A stretch of DNA of 64,000 nt from Chinchilla lanigera (GCF_000276665.1 NW_004955473.1:5290211-5354210), one strand, 5' to 3'; positions 1-12,292 are shown, counted from the first letter of the stretch. Program-made: numbers and translations. The notes: generated by a model not told the origin, from the letters alone.

Positions 1-84
1 TTATGGTAAAATCACTCTCCACTGAATGCTCCTATTAAAAAGGGAGAACAGTTTCATTGACTGGCTGATTGATTGATTGATTAA

Positions 85-232
85 TTGATTCATTCATTTA
101 TTCAGAAGCTTCTCTCAAGAGCCTTAGATATTGCCAGGCACTGTACTAGATGTTAGGATGAAGAAGGTATGATCCCTACCCTGGAGGAATTTGCAATTTA
201 ATGTTGGAGAAAACCCCCAGACAGGTACCAGC
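85..232 (-). repeat. L2 LINE relic
   Basis: It begins with an ATTC/GATT-rich run (about 64-105) and then reads GCCAGGCACTGTACTAGATG and a CTGGAGGAATTTGC-like stretch, the reverse complement of the 3' end of L2. It is strongly diverged. The bases from 233 to 682 show no recognisable feature. Confidence 0.6.
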
Positions 233-682
233 AATTAGGTTTTGACAACTGACATAGCTATATAAGTAAGGTGTGTCTCAGACTTGTGAGTTCACTGGGA
301 AGAGATCGTCCTTCCTCCAGCCATCCCAATTGTGTTTGGTGGTCAGGCAAGGTTGCATACAAAAAGTAACATTTCAGATGACTTTGAGTAATATGTAGGA
401 ATTCCTTGCATGGAGACAGTGCATGCTCAAGCAAGGGAAACCTAATATGTAGAAGTGCAGTATTGCAAAGAGGTGCAGGCATTTTTAGAAATTGAGTCAC
501 AGTTCAGTGTGGAGAATGGGTGAGGAAGGGTGCGTCAGGGGCTGAGGCTCAAGCAGGTCAGGGCTGGGCTGGATATATATCATAGATGTGATTCTGTAGG
601 CAATTGAGAACCAGCAACAAAGGTTTTCTAGAGTGTCCAGGTAGAAGGAAATCTTTTTATTTGGAGTGGGGCTGGGAATTGT

Positions 683-1270
683 TCTTTACTTCATTGAACA
701 AGTATAATTTATATGCAATAAACACGCCCACTATAAGTGCATAGTTCAATGAATTTTGATAAATGTGTATACTCATGTGCTATGGTTTGACTATGGGTTA
801 TGTGTATGCCCCTAAAGGTTGATGTGTTGGAAGCCTGGGCCTCAGTGTGGCTGTGGTGGAGGGCCTAGTGGGAGGTCTGTGGGTCAATTAAGGACATGCC
901 CTTGAAAGTGATTAAGGTAGTTCTCATGGGCTCGCTTGGGAGTTCTCCATAGAGGGTTGTAATGAAAGCCTGAGTCAGGCCCCACTAAGATTCCTCCAGC
1001 TTCCTGTGTGGCAGTGTAATCACTTGCCACCTGAGCTCCTGCCATTAGCATTCCCCACAATGTGATGCAGTTGAGAGGGCCCTCATTGCAGCCGAACTAA
1101 TGTCAGTGCCACCCCCTCAAAACTTTCCAGACCATGAGTTTAATAAACTTATTTTTATTTATAAGTAACCTGCTTCAGTTATTTTGTTGTAGTAATGAAC
1201 ACTGACCAACACACGAGGTAACAAACACCACCTGCATCTCAGTGCCCACCTCCATGTACTTTGGAGCACT
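683..1270 (-). repeat. Ancient L1 3'-UTR fragment split by an LTR
   Basis: The pieces at 683-777 and 1219-1270 are collinear with the old L1M 3' UTR (ATAATTTATATGCAATAAA, then AGTTCAATGAATTTTGATAAA, then ACACCACCTGCATC), read on the minus strand. The MaLR LTR at 778-1218 interrupts it. From 1271 to 1682 nothing recognisable was seen. Confidence 0.6.
778..1216 (+). mobile_element. MaLR solo LTR (MST/MLT1-type)
   Basis: It starts TGCTATGGTTTGACTATG and contains the family landmarks GATGTGTTGGAAGCC, GGGCCTAGTGGGAGGT, CCATGAGTTTAATAAAC and a GAACACTGACCAACACA end. It is a non-coding LTR relic of the ERVL-MaLR group with no internal region. It is inserted in an older L1. Confidence 0.75.
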
Positions 1271-1682
1271 TTCTGTGAAATTTTCAGTGTGTTTGGGACT
1301 GGGCAGGGACAGCAGTATCATCAGGATGAGCTGTCCTTAGCCCACAATGTGTCCCACCTAGACACAGGATCCAGTCCATGTTTCAAGGCAGTCTTTGAGG
1401 CTTCAGGTCTGCCGCCCCATGCTTGGGGCCCACCAGATGCACACAGCACTCTAGGGTTCTCAATTATAGGATCATCTATGGGACTGTGGTTGGGGCCTGG
1501 CCCTAAGGTCAGTGTAGATTTCTCCACTCACTAGAGCAATATTTTTTTTGACAGAAGTGCATGAAACTGGGCCACCAGAATGTTATTGACACACTGATTT
1601 TGGATGAATCAAATAGTGTATATAGACATCTACCAAGGCTGTGAGAACCCTTGGACCAGCCCTGTATGTAAAACCACTACTG

Positions 1683-1839
1683 CCCTGGGCATGGTAGTGC
1701 AAGCCTGTAGTCCCAGCACCCGGGAGGGTGAGGCAAGAGAATTGCTGCAAGTTTGAGGCCAGCCTGGGCTACATAGTAAGTTCAAGGCCAGCCTGAACTG
1801 CAAGCAAGACCCTGTCTCAAATAAAACACAAACAAACCC
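1683..1839 (+). mobile_element. B1-type SINE with internal duplication
   Basis: This is a 7SL-derived SINE: GGGCATGGTAGTGCAAGCC, then CCAGCACCCGGGAGG, then GAGGCCAGCCTGGGCTACATAG, followed by a second AAGGCCAGCCTGAACT copy and an A-rich tail. The repeated GCCAGCCTG block indicates the internally duplicated rodent form. Imperfect AAACCACTACTG / AAAGCCACTGCT flanks may be the target-site duplication. Confidence 0.8.
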
Positions 1840-1845
1840 CGAAAC

Positions 1846-2640
1846 TAAAGCCACTGCTATGATCAAGTTTTACTACATTTTAAACACTGCAAAAAATGTC
1901 CTTGAAAAGCTTTGTAATCAGTTTCATTTCCATTCTTGAGTCTTAGCTGCCATCATTTTGCTTTTGGCTACTATAGGTTAATTTTCCTAGTCTAGAATTT
2001 CAAATAAAAGGAGCTATACTGTATCTAATCTTTGTATCTAGTTTCTTTCAATAAGCATAATGCTTTTGAGGCTTATCACATTGTAGTATGTAATGTAGTT
2101 TGTTCTTTTTATTGATGAATATTTATCATATTAATGCTATAATGTATGTTGTTTATGGATATAAATTATGATGTATATTGTATACTATTCCATGGCTATA
2201 CCACAATTTGATTATCCATTCACCCATTGCTAGACACCTGGGTTCCTTCTAGTTTTGGGATTTTACAAATAAGGTTACTATGAACAATCTCCAGTAAGTC
2301 TTGTTGTGGGCATTTGTTTTCATTTCTCTTGGTTAATTATCTCTGAGTGGAGTGACTGGAACAAAGCATTGGCTAATGTTTAATTTTATAAGAAATTTAC
2401 CAGATTTATTTCCACAATGGTCTTATCATTTTATACGCCAGCTAGCAATGTGAGAGTTACCATTGCTTTGTATGCACTTGGTGTTATATTTCAGCCATTC
2501 TAGTGGGTGTGCTCTAGTGTCTCACCTTGGTTTTAATTTGTATTTCATTGATGACTACTAATGTGTTGGAAACTTTTCATGTGTTATTTGTATGTCTTTC
2601 TTTGTGAAATGTCAGTTCAAATCTTCTGTCCATTTTGAGT
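1846..2640 (-). mobile_element. L1M fragment (3' end of ORF2 and 3' UTR)
   Basis: It reads as the reverse complement of an L1M 3' end: TATACCACAATTTGATTATCC, then TTTCATTTCTCTTGG, then GCCATTCTAGTGGGTGTG, then TTTGTATTTCATTGATGACT. It is a decayed fragment without an open reading frame. Confidence 0.8.
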
Positions 2641-3027
2641 ATAATTTACAGACAGTAGAATGCACTCATAGTAAGTATGCAGTTAAGTGAGTTTTGACCA
2701 AGGAATACAACCATATAACCAATACTGTCTAGCCAGAAGTGGTCCTTTCATAGCACCAGCTTTTGGTGTCATTAACTTTCTGTACTATTTTATTAGTTCA
2801 TTGATTTCTGCTTTTATCTTTGTTACTTCCTTCTATTTACTTTGGGTTTAATTTGCTCCTATTTTTTCTAGCTTAGTAATTTTGAAGCTGAGGTCATTGA
2901 TCTGAGACCTTTTTTGTATTCTAATATAAGTATTGTTAAGAATGTCTTCCTAAATACTAATTTAGTGGCACTCCACAATTTTAAAAATATATTTTCTTTA
3001 TTTAAAAATACTTTCAAATTTCCTTTC

Positions 3028-3156
3028 TTTTTGTGGTACTAGAGACTGGGAGCTCTACCACCAAGCTACATTCCCAGTTCTTTTTATTTTGAGACAGGGT
3101 CTTGCTAAATTTTCCAGGCTGGCTTTGAACTTGTAACCTCCTGCCTCAACCTCTAA
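3028..3156 (-). mobile_element. Composite B1-ID SINE
   Basis: The left part (GTGGTACTAGAGACTGGGAG, CCAAGCTACATTCCCAG) is a degenerate reverse-complement ID unit. The right part (TTTTGAGACAGGGTCTTGC, CAGGCTGGCTTTGAACTTG) is B1-like. This is the B1-dID architecture of several non-murid rodent families. Confidence 0.7.
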
Positions 3157-3560
3157 AATTTTCTTTTGAATTTGTTCTTTGGCCCATAGATTATTTGAAT
3201 ATATGTTATTTTATTTTCCAAATATTTAAGGATTTTCCAAACATCTTTTTGTTATTGATTTCTAATTGTGTTGAGGTCATAAAACATACTATGAAAATTT
3301 CAGTCCTTTTAGATTTTTTAAGACTTGTTTTATGGCCCAGCATATGGTCTCTCTTAGAGACTATTCCATCTGTGCTTTAGAAGAATATGTGTTCTGCAGA
3401 TGTTGGGTGTAGTGTTCTATTCATGTCAAATAAGTCAACTTTATTGATGGCGTTGTTCAAGTCTTCTAGATCCTTGCTAATTTTCTGTTTACTTCTTTTA
3501 TCAGTTATTGAGAGAGAAATGGCAAACTTTCCTAGTGTAATTATGAGTTTGTCTATTTCT

Positions 3561-3743
3561 TTATTTTTTGAGGTACTGGGGATTAAAGCCAAGGCCTTCA
3601 CATTGAGCTATATAGCTGACCATTTTTGGTTTTTTAATTTTGAGACAGGGTTTTGCTAAGTTACCAAGGTGGGACTTGAACTTGCTACCTTCCTACCTCA
3701 GTTTCCACAGTGCTGGGATTACAGGAGCGCACCACAGCACTTG
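3561..3743 (-). mobile_element. Composite B1-ID SINE
   Basis: A degenerate ID half (GAGGTACTGGGGATTAAAGC, CATTGAGCTATATAGCTGA) joins a B1 half (GAGACAGGGTTTTGCTAAG ... GCTGGGATTACAGGAGCGC). Imperfect flanks GAGTTTGTCTATTT / GAGTTTAGCTATTT look like the target-site duplication within L1. Confidence 0.75.
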
Positions 3744-4036
3744 TGAGTTTAGCTATTTTTGTTTTGGTTCTGTTCATTTGGCTTCATGTATTTTGAAGCT
3801 TGTTGTTAGGTGCATATATATCTAAGACTGTTATATCTTCTGATGGAGTGACCCTTTTATTATTATGAATGTGTTTGCTCCTAGTAATATTCCATGTCTT
3901 GAAGCTTACCTTGAAATTAATATAGCCATTCCTGGTATATCTTTATCCACCATTTTGGTTTTAACCTACCTTTGTCTTTATACAAGTACTTAAAAGATAG
4001 TTCCTATAAAAAGCAGAAAAGGTTGAGTCTAATTTT

Positions 4037-4187
4037 TTTTTGTCTTTTTGAGACAGGATCTTGCTGTGCAGTTTAGGCTGGGCTTGAGCTCACTTTGTAG
4101 CCCAGGCTGGCCTCAAACTCGCAATGATACTCCCTGCCTCAGCTTCCCGAGTGCTGGGATTAAAGGCATGCACCACCACATCCGGCC
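4037..4187 (-). mobile_element. B1-type SINE inserted in L1
   Basis: It reads GTCTTTTTGAGACAGGATC ... TTTGTAGCCCAGGCTGGCC ... CCGAGTGCTGGGATTAAAGG ... CATCCGGCC, with the oligo-T side on the left. It is flanked by TAATTTT at 4030-4036 and 4188-4194, a clean target-site duplication. The L1 sequence to its right is shared with the SINE at 59.2 kb. Confidence 0.85.
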
Positions 4188-4383
4188 TAATTTTGTTTTT
4201 AATAAAGCAGGGTAATCTACTTTTGTGTTGTACTGCTTAGAGTCCATGTATATTTAATGTAGCTATGATACAGTTGGAGTTAGGTCATCCATTCACTCTG
4301 TTTGTTTTCTGTTCTTCCCATCTGTTCTTCATCAAACATTTTCTTCTTTTCTGTTTTCTTTTGGATTGAGTGCCCTTACAGTT

Positions 4384-4814
4384 TGGACATGGTTTAAGTG
4401 TGTCCTCCCAAAGGTTCATGTGTTGGAAAGTTGATACCCAGTGTGGTGATGTTAAGAGCTGGTGGTGCCTTTAAGAGGTGGGGCTTAGTGGGAGGTGATT
4501 AAGTCTTGCTGGGAGCTTTGCTGTCAAAAGAGATTAGGGCAGTTTCTATGGGACCTTGAGTGAGTTCTCAAGAAAGATTCACGAAAGATCAAGCGTGGGC
4601 ACTCCCCAGGCTCTTCTTTGACTTACTGCCTGGCAATGTGATCTTTTTGCGTGCACTTCTGCCATGGAGGTGCTCTTCACCACGAGGTCTTCCTTAGAGC
4701 TGAGTCGATGCTAGCTCCATCCACTTGAGTCTCCAGAAATATGTGCTGAACTTCTTTTCTTTATAAATACTCAGCCTAAGGTATTTAATTATAGTAATAA
4801 AAATGACTAATACA
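4384..4814 (+). mobile_element. MaLR solo LTR
   Basis: Landmarks: ACATGGTTTAAGTGTGTCC, AAGGTTCATGTGTTGGAAAG, GCTTAGTGGGAGGTGATTAAG, TTCTTTATAAATACTCAGCC and an ATGACTAATACA end. It is a single non-coding LTR. Confidence 0.8.
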
Positions 4815-4824
4815 AGTATATACT

Positions 4825-5740
4825 TAAACATACTTTTAATTTTGAAATAACCATAGGTTAACAATTTGCAAAGGTAACACAGAGAATTCCCACAGACCTT
4901 TCATCTGACCTTCTGTAATGTTAACATCTTACACAAATATGATATATCAAACAAAACCAAGATGTTAACATTGGCACCATACTGTTAAGTAGACTACAAA
5001 CTCCATTCCAATCTTCCCACTGCTCATTTCCATTTCAGGATCCCATCCAGGATATCACATTTTAATTAATCATTATCTCTTTAGGTTCCTCCTGGCTGTG
5101 ATGGTTTCCCAGATTTTTCTGCTTTTGATGATGTGAGCAATTTTGTGGTGTACTGGTCAGATATTTTATAGAATATCTCTCACTTTGGATTAATCTGTTG
5201 TTTTCTCCTGATTAGTTCGTGCTTATAGACTTTTGGGAAGATATTGTGGGGGTGATATAACCTTTTCTTATCATCATCTCATCATACCATATGACATCAA
5301 CATGACTTACAGGTGATTTCAAGCTCCATCATTTAGTTAAGGTGGTATCTGCCAGGATTCTCCATTGTAAAGATACTGTTTTTCCTTTTCAAGTTCTATT
5401 CATTATATACAAGTCACTAAACTCAGCCTACATTCAATGAGTTGGGAATTAAGCTCCACCTCTTGGAGGGACAAGCATCAAGGAATAATGGAAATCTTTT
5501 AATGTTCTATTTTATCTCCACTATTTGGCATATTAGCTATATTTTTGTAATTGCTTTTGGGTTTAAAAGAAGCATTTTTAACTTATCACAAATTACCTCT
5601 AGATGCTGTGACTTCATGTACAAGTAAGAAATTTAAAATAGCATGCTTTGATTTTCCCTTTCCCATTTTTTTCTGGTCTTGTAACCTGCTTTGCTTCTAC
5701 AAATAGATTATTATTTTTGAGTTAATAGCTATCGTTTTTG
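4825..5740 (-). mobile_element. L1ME/L1M 3'-UTR fragment
   Basis: It contains TTTTGAAATAACCATAGG, AATGTTAACATCTTACACAA, CAGGATCCCATCCAGGAT and TGTGGTGTACTGGTCAGATA, typical of old L1 3' UTRs. It is non-coding and fragmented. Confidence 0.7.
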
Positions 5741-5744
5741 AAAT

Positions 5745-7040
5745 AATTTACTGAGATAAAATTCACATGACAAAATTAGCCATTTAAAATGAATAATTCA
5801 GTGGCATTTAGTAGTCAATTATGTTTTTAAAATAATTTGTATTTTACACCTAGTAATTGCATATTCTTACAGGACACAATGAGACAGTTCAATAAGTTAA
5901 TTATCTTTTTTATTATTTAAAAGACTTAATTTTTAGTAGCAGCACAGAGCAATTTACTGAAAGTGTTTCTTTTTTCATAAAGGTCAAAGTACTCAAAAGA
6001 TTTTCTTTTGGTGAGGTCCGCTGTGATATTTTCATACATGCACTTACTGTGCCCTGAGTATGTTCGTCCATCCTCCTAAGTTAATTATCTTTTGAAGAGT
6101 TTTTGGAATGGAGGAAAGCACACCTTCTTGTATTTACTCATATATTTATCATTTCTAGCATTCATCATTCTGTTTTGTAAATCCGTTTCTATCTGGTATC
6201 ATTTCATTTCGGCTCGAAGAACTTCCTTTAACATTTCTTGTTGTACAGACTTTGAATACTTTAAAGATGTCACTCTGCTGTCTTCAGCTCTGCAACATTC
6301 TGGTTGAGAACTCTGTGGTCACCATTGGCTTAGTTCTCCTGTATACAATGTGTCTTTTTTCTAGGGCCATTTTTTTTTATCACTTTCTCTTTATCCGTAG
6401 TTTTCAGTGATTTGCTTTTGAGATGCCTTAGTTTGATTGTCTTCATTATTATCTCTTTTGAAGTTTGTTGAGCTTCTTGGACATGTACTTTATAGTTTTT
6501 ATTAGATTTGCCAAAATTCAGCTATTAATTATTCAAATATTATTTTTCTGCATCCAGCTCTCCTGGAACTCTAATTACACATATGTTAGACTATAATATT
6601 GAACCATAGGTCACTAAACTCTGTTAATTTTTTAAAATAATGGCTTTATTGAGATATAATCCACATATCACATATTTACTCACTTAACATGCATAATTCA
6701 ATGCTTTTAGCATTTTCATAACTATGTGCAACCAGCATTGTAGGCAATTTTAGAACATTTTCATCAGCGCCAAATAAATCTTGTGTCCTTTAGGTGTTCC
6801 TCCAACTCTTTAATCCCACAGCCCCTGGAAGCCACTAATCTGCTTTCTGTCACTATAATTTTTTTATTTTTGACGTGCCATGTAAGATAAATAATAAATT
6901 TTGGTCTTTAATGACAAGCTTTTCTTACTTAGCACATATTTTTAAAATTCATCCATGTGGTAGCATGTATCTTTTTCACAGACAAATAATATTCCATCAT
7001 ATGGATATATCACAGTTTCTCCTTTTATTCTGTTAACTTG
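5745..7040 (-). mobile_element. L1M fragments (3' UTR and ORF1-like parts)
   Basis: 5745-5850 and 6636-7020 match L1M 3' UTR (TTATTGAGATATAATCCACA, TCCATATGATGGAATATT in reverse). 6100-6610 resembles reverse-complement L1M5/HAL1-type sequence (TTTAACATTTCTTGTTGTAC, GTTGAGCTTCTTGGACATGT). A small L1 insertion sits at 5910-6076. Confidence 0.65.
5910..6076 (-). mobile_element. Small L1 3'-end insertion with 17-bp TSD
   Basis: The 167-bp insert is flanked by a perfect 17-bp direct repeat, TAAGTTAATTATCTTTT, at 5893-5909 and 6077-6093. Its left edge is T-rich, and the right part (ATATTTTCATACATGC) resembles rodent L1 3' ends read in reverse. This fits a heavily 5'-truncated, target-primed insertion. 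Confidence 0.7.
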
Positions 7041-7158
7041 CTGTTTGTTTGAGATAGGATCTTGCTATGTAGTTCAGGCTGGCCTTAAACTCATGGTGAT
7101 CCTCCTGCCTCAGTCTCCTGATTGTTGGGATTATAGGCATACACCATCATACCCAGCT
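7041..7158 (-). mobile_element. B1-type SINE
   Basis: Reads TTGAGATAGGATCTTGC, GTAGTTCAGGCTGGCCTTAAA, GATCCTCCTGCCTCAG, GTTGGGATTATAGGC and CACCATCATACCCAGC, a reverse-complement monomeric B1 about 12-15% off consensus by eye. Confidence 0.85.
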
Positions 7159-7159
7159 T

Positions 7160-7950
7160 TGTTCAGTTCACTTTTTGGTCAGCCTTTTTCCTTTGTGCTT
7201 CACTGTGGGTAATTTTTATTGCTTGTTCTTCTCACTGCAATTTTCTTCTGCAGTGTCTAATCTACTGTTAGGCCCAACTACTGGATTTTTTATTTCAAAT
7301 ATATTTTTCACTTACAAAAATTCTACTTGGTTACTTTTCTTTTTCAAATTTTCTTTCATTGCTATTTCCATATTTTTCTTTGAATCCTTGAGTATATTTA
7401 TGGTAGCTGTTCTAGAAATCCTTGTTTGTTAATACTTTCATCTCTGCCATTCTTGGTTTTGTTTCTATTAACTGATATTTCTCCCCAGGCTATGAAAGCA
7501 GCACACTTTTCCTGCTTCCTTATATATTTAATAATTTTTATTGTAAATGCATATTGTTGAGTCTTTGAATTTTGTGTTTTCTTTTAAGGAGTCTTGAGCT
7601 TTGTTCTGGATGGTTGTTAGGGTATTTGCACATCAGACTAAACTTTTTAAGGCTTGTTACTAAGGTTCACTGGAGCAAGGTTACAGTAGTGTTTATTCTA
7701 GGACTAGGTTATTCTTACTGCTAACATATGACACTTCTTGGGTTCTTTACTGAATATCCTGGATTTTCACGAGGTTTCTTTATTCTGGCTGATTGTAAAT
7801 TGCATGTCTTCCATGTTGGTGAGGGCCCTGGGAGTTTTAGCTCATGTCATCTTAACAGGTCTTCAGCAGGGTTTATAGGGTTCCACTCAATGTATGTATA
7901 GCTTAGTATCAGCAGTTCAACCAGGAGGACTCCTAGGCAGATACCTGGAA
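7160..7950 (-). mobile_element. L1M4/L1ME-like fragment
   Basis: T-rich sequence with AGTCTTGAGCTTTGTTCTGG and nearby phrases known from old L1 3' regions read in reverse. It is highly diverged and has no intact ORF. The boundary near 7950 is approximate. Confidence 0.5.
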
Positions 7951-8214
7951 CTCTTTTTCTGTGGTTTCTCTGCCTTCCAGAACTCTACCCTGCAAATTCC
8001 AGCCAACTCAGTCTCCCAAACTGCAGTATCTTTTTCATGAACTCAGAGACCTCTATGCTGTTCTGGAGGTTCTCCTTCCTACAGCATGGTCCAGAAAGCT
8101 CCTCCAAGCAGAAACTGAGGGCCATCACTGGCCTTACCCCATTTGTTTCCTTTCTCTCAGGGATCACAGCCCCGTTCTGCCAGCTGTGTAGTTTTGGAAA
8201 CAGCTCCATCTAGG

Positions 8215-10547
8215 TGAAGTCGGTTGGATATGCAGGTCTGCGTCTCACAGGAGAGATGGGCGTTGGAGAAATAGATGTAGAATTTATAGCGTGTAAATGG
8301 CAAATGGGGCCAGGGATGCCAGTGAGGCTGCCCAAGGACAGAGTGTTCAGTGAGACGGGGAGGCAGCCCGGGACAGAGTGGATGTTTTCATTTACCTGCA
8401 AGAACTGGATGCTGGGATAATGGGACACAGTACAGGGGTGTTGTAATGGGGAGGGAATAGGGCAGAGTGGCAGCCCCGCTGGTCCTTGTGCGTGGAGAAA
8501 GGATCTGGAAGGCACAGGCCCCAAGGATGGGATTGGTAGAGGAGACGCTGAGGGCTGGAACCAGGGTACACTCTCCTAGTTTCACTGTTCCCTTGGCTCT
8601 TGCCTTGCCATCTCTCTCTTACCTCCCGGCACAGCCACCAACTGTATTAAAAATAAAAGCAAAAGTAGGGCAAAACAAAGGCATAATAGAACTGGAAATA
8701 GTTTCTAAACCCCCAAGTAGGAGAAAACCTCAACTGGTATTTTGGAGGCAGCAGCGGCAGTTGCCACTCTGTCTCCGGTGGCTGGCATTGTCAACTTGGC
8801 CCTGTGCCCTGTAGCTGGCCGAGAGGGCTGGCCACACCCCAAGCAGCCCACACGTCTTCATCCCACCTCAGGCTCCAGGGACCATGCCAGGGCCTCCCCA
8901 GGAAGCCGACATACGGCCAGGCCCAGTGGGCAGAGTAGGGGGACCCTGGAGCAACTGGGACAGTCAAAGAAAGGCAGAAAGGGTGTAGCTCTGTGTACTG
9001 TGGTAGAAAGGTCTGGAACTCAGTCTGAGATACTCACCCTCAGGGCTCTCCCTGGGGATTCTTGCCCAAACATTCTCCTGCTTCTCAGGACTGCCAAGTT
9101 AGCAGTGGTGTCACCACCTCGATCTTACTCTAATTTATCCTTTGTGGCCTATTGTTCTCTGAGTTAATCCTGGCTATCTCCTCAGTGGGCTGGAGGCCCT
9201 GAAGCCAGGGTCTTGCTGCAATTGCTGTTTGCTTGACTTCCCTACAGTATACTCATACTCATCAGTTTTACCCTCAATTCTGCCATCCACTCAGAGATGC
9301 GGCATGCTGGCTGACTTGGATGTACTGCAGAGTTCTCTTTCACTGTGAACCCTCCCAGGACACGTACAGTGGGATCCACTTCCCCCTAATTCAATTTGCA
9401 CTTAACTTCTCAAGGACACGGGTCTTGGATAAAGTGGGGTTATGTCTGGATTTCTTTTTCCAATTAAAATGAATAAATAGTGTACACGTGGGATTGAATT
9501 TTCCGAGATTTCTCCTGAGTTGAGGAGGTAGTTGGTGCAGATTCTCCTTAGGGGGGTGGGAGCTCTGTGAAGCTGGGGCCACTTCTAGGCCCACGCTCAG
9601 TCTCTCCTGCAGAAATGGGGAAACTGCTCTGTTGCCAGTGGGTAGTGGCCCTTCAGGGCTGTGGGGGCTGTCTGCATCCAGTATGCTGCTCATCCTGACC
9701 CACGGGATCTTTGCCTTCTAGCTCAGCTCCAGTGCTCTGAGAAGCGAACATCCAAATGGGATTAAATATGTAGGAGATCTCTTTGAGGGGGGATGTATGA
9801 AGCAGACAGGGATGGAAGCAGGAGCGGGCAGAAAGAGCCTGCAGACCTCTGTGCAGGGCTGCCACTTGTAAAAGGAGAGGAGTGAGGGAGAAGGGGTGGG
9901 GAGGAAGAGTCGCAAGCCACAGCACAATTAGGAGACAGCATTGGTGAGATTGATGGGACATGCCTGAACGATGTTCGCCTGCTGGAGGAGTTCCACACCG
10001 GGCAGGAATGAGCTGGGACTAGTTTCCCTGCCAGGTCAGTTGGTCAGTGCAGGTGGTGGACACATTAACAATAGCCCGCAAAGGAAGGGTGCTGCTGCTT
10101 CCGTTGCTACTCTACTCCCTCTGCTCTAAGGTTGACCTGGAAGTCACTTCTGCTTCCCCCTACCTTTCAAAGAAAGACCAATGTGTTTCCGTGTGGAGGT
10201 ATGGATAAATGGCTCTCTGTGAATGCTCAGCCAACCTGTGCTACTTGTGGTGGAGAAGAGGGGGAGTGTTGAGGGTGAGGTAGTAAGCAGGTGACCTGGG
10301 CCAGTAGAGCTGCCTTCAGCAAGGATCCTGAGAGAAAACATTTCTCCTGCATGGATGATAAAAGCCCTGGCCTGGCTGATGCTTCCTTCTGGCCAAGTAT
10401 AAGCTTTGCTTTGGTCTTGTGCTTTAAGGAAGTAGTCTGAAGCCTGGGGCACAGTAGGTACCTGATTCCTAATAGTTGAATAAGTGATTTCTCTTGGTTT
10501 CCCCTCCTTGGGTGCTCCTTTGCCATCCACTAAAAGGTTCATGAAGG
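8215..10547. other. Mostly unique intergenic sequence
   Basis: 8215-8420 has a weak L2-like flavour (GGAGAGATGGGCG..., AGGACAGAGTGTTC). The rest shows no repeat or exon that I recognise. A 141-codon frame at 8742-9167 starts with TTG, has skewed Pro/Arg/Ser composition and no family resemblance, so it was not called. Confidence 0.4.
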
Positions 10548-10640
10548 CTGGACCTTTCTTTGTTCACTGCAATATCTGACTCCTACTAGAGTATGGCAGG
10601 TAGTAGGCACTCAACAAATATTTGTTAGATGAATGAGTGC
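10548..10640 (+). repeat. L2 LINE 3' end
   Basis: TTGTTCACTGCAATATCTGA ... GTAGTAGGCACTCAACAAAT ... TTTGTTAGATGAATGAGTG is the classic L2 3' terminus. The region 10641-12134 that follows shows nothing further I can name. Confidence 0.8.
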
Positions 10641-12134
10641 TCATTGTCCAGTCTAAGTAAGAACACTGTTTACAGATACACAAGATGGAAAGGGTAGGCC
10701 CTGCCTTGAGATCTGCCCGGTGATGAGGAGACACAGTTCCTTCAGCAGCAGAGGGAGAGCCGGGATTGACTCTCTGAAGTAGCTGGACATAAGGATCCAG
10801 TTAAAAGAAAGTCGAGGACAAGAACATAGTTGGCTGAAGCTGCTCAATGGCAGCCTTAGTGTTGTAGGGGACCCTGGAATAATGAAGGTGACAAGAGCTG
10901 GCTTCTCATTTCCTTCCTAGGCTTTCTATTTATGGAGTGCACATATTCTGAACCAGAGCTCTGGACACAAAAGACTAAATGTGAGAAAGTGGGGCTGGCC
11001 TGAAAACTCTGACAGGACACTTCCTGGTCTCAGGCTGGAACTGCTCATGGGGACAAAGAGTCCAGATGGAGACCAGCCTCTCTTCTGGGGTGTGAGCCAA
11101 TTTCCAATGCAGAAGGCTTTACCGGTGGGTCAAGCTTTTGCTGGAGGTTGGCATAATGCAAGTGCCTTGAGGAAGGAGAAGGACTTGCTGCTCCATGATT
11201 AGCTGGGCCTGGGAGAGAGCCACAGTGAAATCCTTGCACCTGCGTAGGCTGGGCACCCCTTCCAGGGTCATCTGCCCTATGACATCAGCCCTGTCTTGTT
11301 CCCATAAGAGAAAACATCTTACTCCTTCATGGGTTGCCTTTGGATTCTAAGCTATTATCACTGCTGGCTGTAGATAACAAGTGCTCAGAGGGCAAGCTGC
11401 AAGGGCCTGTCACTGCTAAGGGAGAATACTCTGGGAAACTTGAGCTGCGGTGGTGCTCATAACTGAGAGAAAGGGAACCAGTAAACCCATGTTATCTTCA
11501 TGAGATGTCTTTACGTTGTTTCCCATGCAGTGGAGGTGAGTTTGGTATTCACTTTCCCCATTTCATGTAAATCATGCAGAACTAGGCTGGGGACTCGGGC
11601 TGAGGCCACGGGCTGGGGCTCACTAGGGTTTAGGCCATGACCAGGGCTAAAATGAAGGAAAGAAGTCCACACTGGAACAGAATCCACGACGTTGGCCTGC
11701 CACTGGGCCACAACAACTCAAATTCATGAGCTCAGCCGTCTAGACACGCTATTCACAAATAATATATTAAGATTTGTTTTAAAAGTCTTTAAGGAAAAAC
11801 TCAAAGTTCACAATTTTCGTTTTAGCTAAGGCTTTGGCTGTGTCCATTAGTGCAAAGTTATGGATAAAGAAAGTCACTCAACCATAACTGGCCGTTAACG
11901 TGGCCACTCTTTCAACAATGGAGGCTCAGCAGAGAGCAGGGTTGGATGAGCCAGCTATTTTCTAGCTAAGGAGAGCGTAGGCTGGCCTGTAGTCCTAAAG
12001 AAGGCAGCTCCAAAAGGAAGGAATGTGGAAGGACACATGGCGAGGGCGCCACAGCAAGTCATTGGCTCCTTCCCTCTCCTCTTGGCTGATGTTGTGTGGT
12101 GAGAACTATGCTTGTTGCTTCACAGACTTCACCT

Positions 12135-12292
12135 TAGATGGTCTTCAGAACATCCAATGAAGAAGGTCTAATAGCTCATCTTCAGATGAGGAAACTGAGG
12201 CTGAAGGATGTTAGAAAACTAAAGGTTTAGAACACAGGTAGCGGTCAGATTCAGATCTGTCTGGCTCCAGAGACTATCACTGCCCTCTTTTT
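12135..12292 (-). repeat. MIR SINE
   Basis: Contains TTCAGATGAGGAAACTGAGG and CAGATCTGTCTGGCTCCAGA, the reverse complement of the MIR core and right half. The segment 12293-13236 that follows is unique, with no feature seen. Confidence 0.75.

Larger units (their letters stand above)
2641..4380 (-). mobile_element. L1M ORF2 fragment with three nested SINEs
   Basis: After a short 3' UTR-like piece (2641-2760), the sequence is reverse-complement L1 ORF2 from about 2770, with landmarks such as TGATTTCTGCTTTTATC and TTCTGCAGATGTTGGGTG. It is interrupted by SINEs at 3028-3156, 3561-3743 and 4037-4187. No intact frame remains. Confidence 0.8.

Noticed and set aside
8742..9167. 141-codon plus-strand frame, TTG start
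   Set aside because: No ATG at the start, low-complexity Pro/Arg/Ser composition, no recognised domain and no splice context; typical of chance frames in GC-rich DNA.
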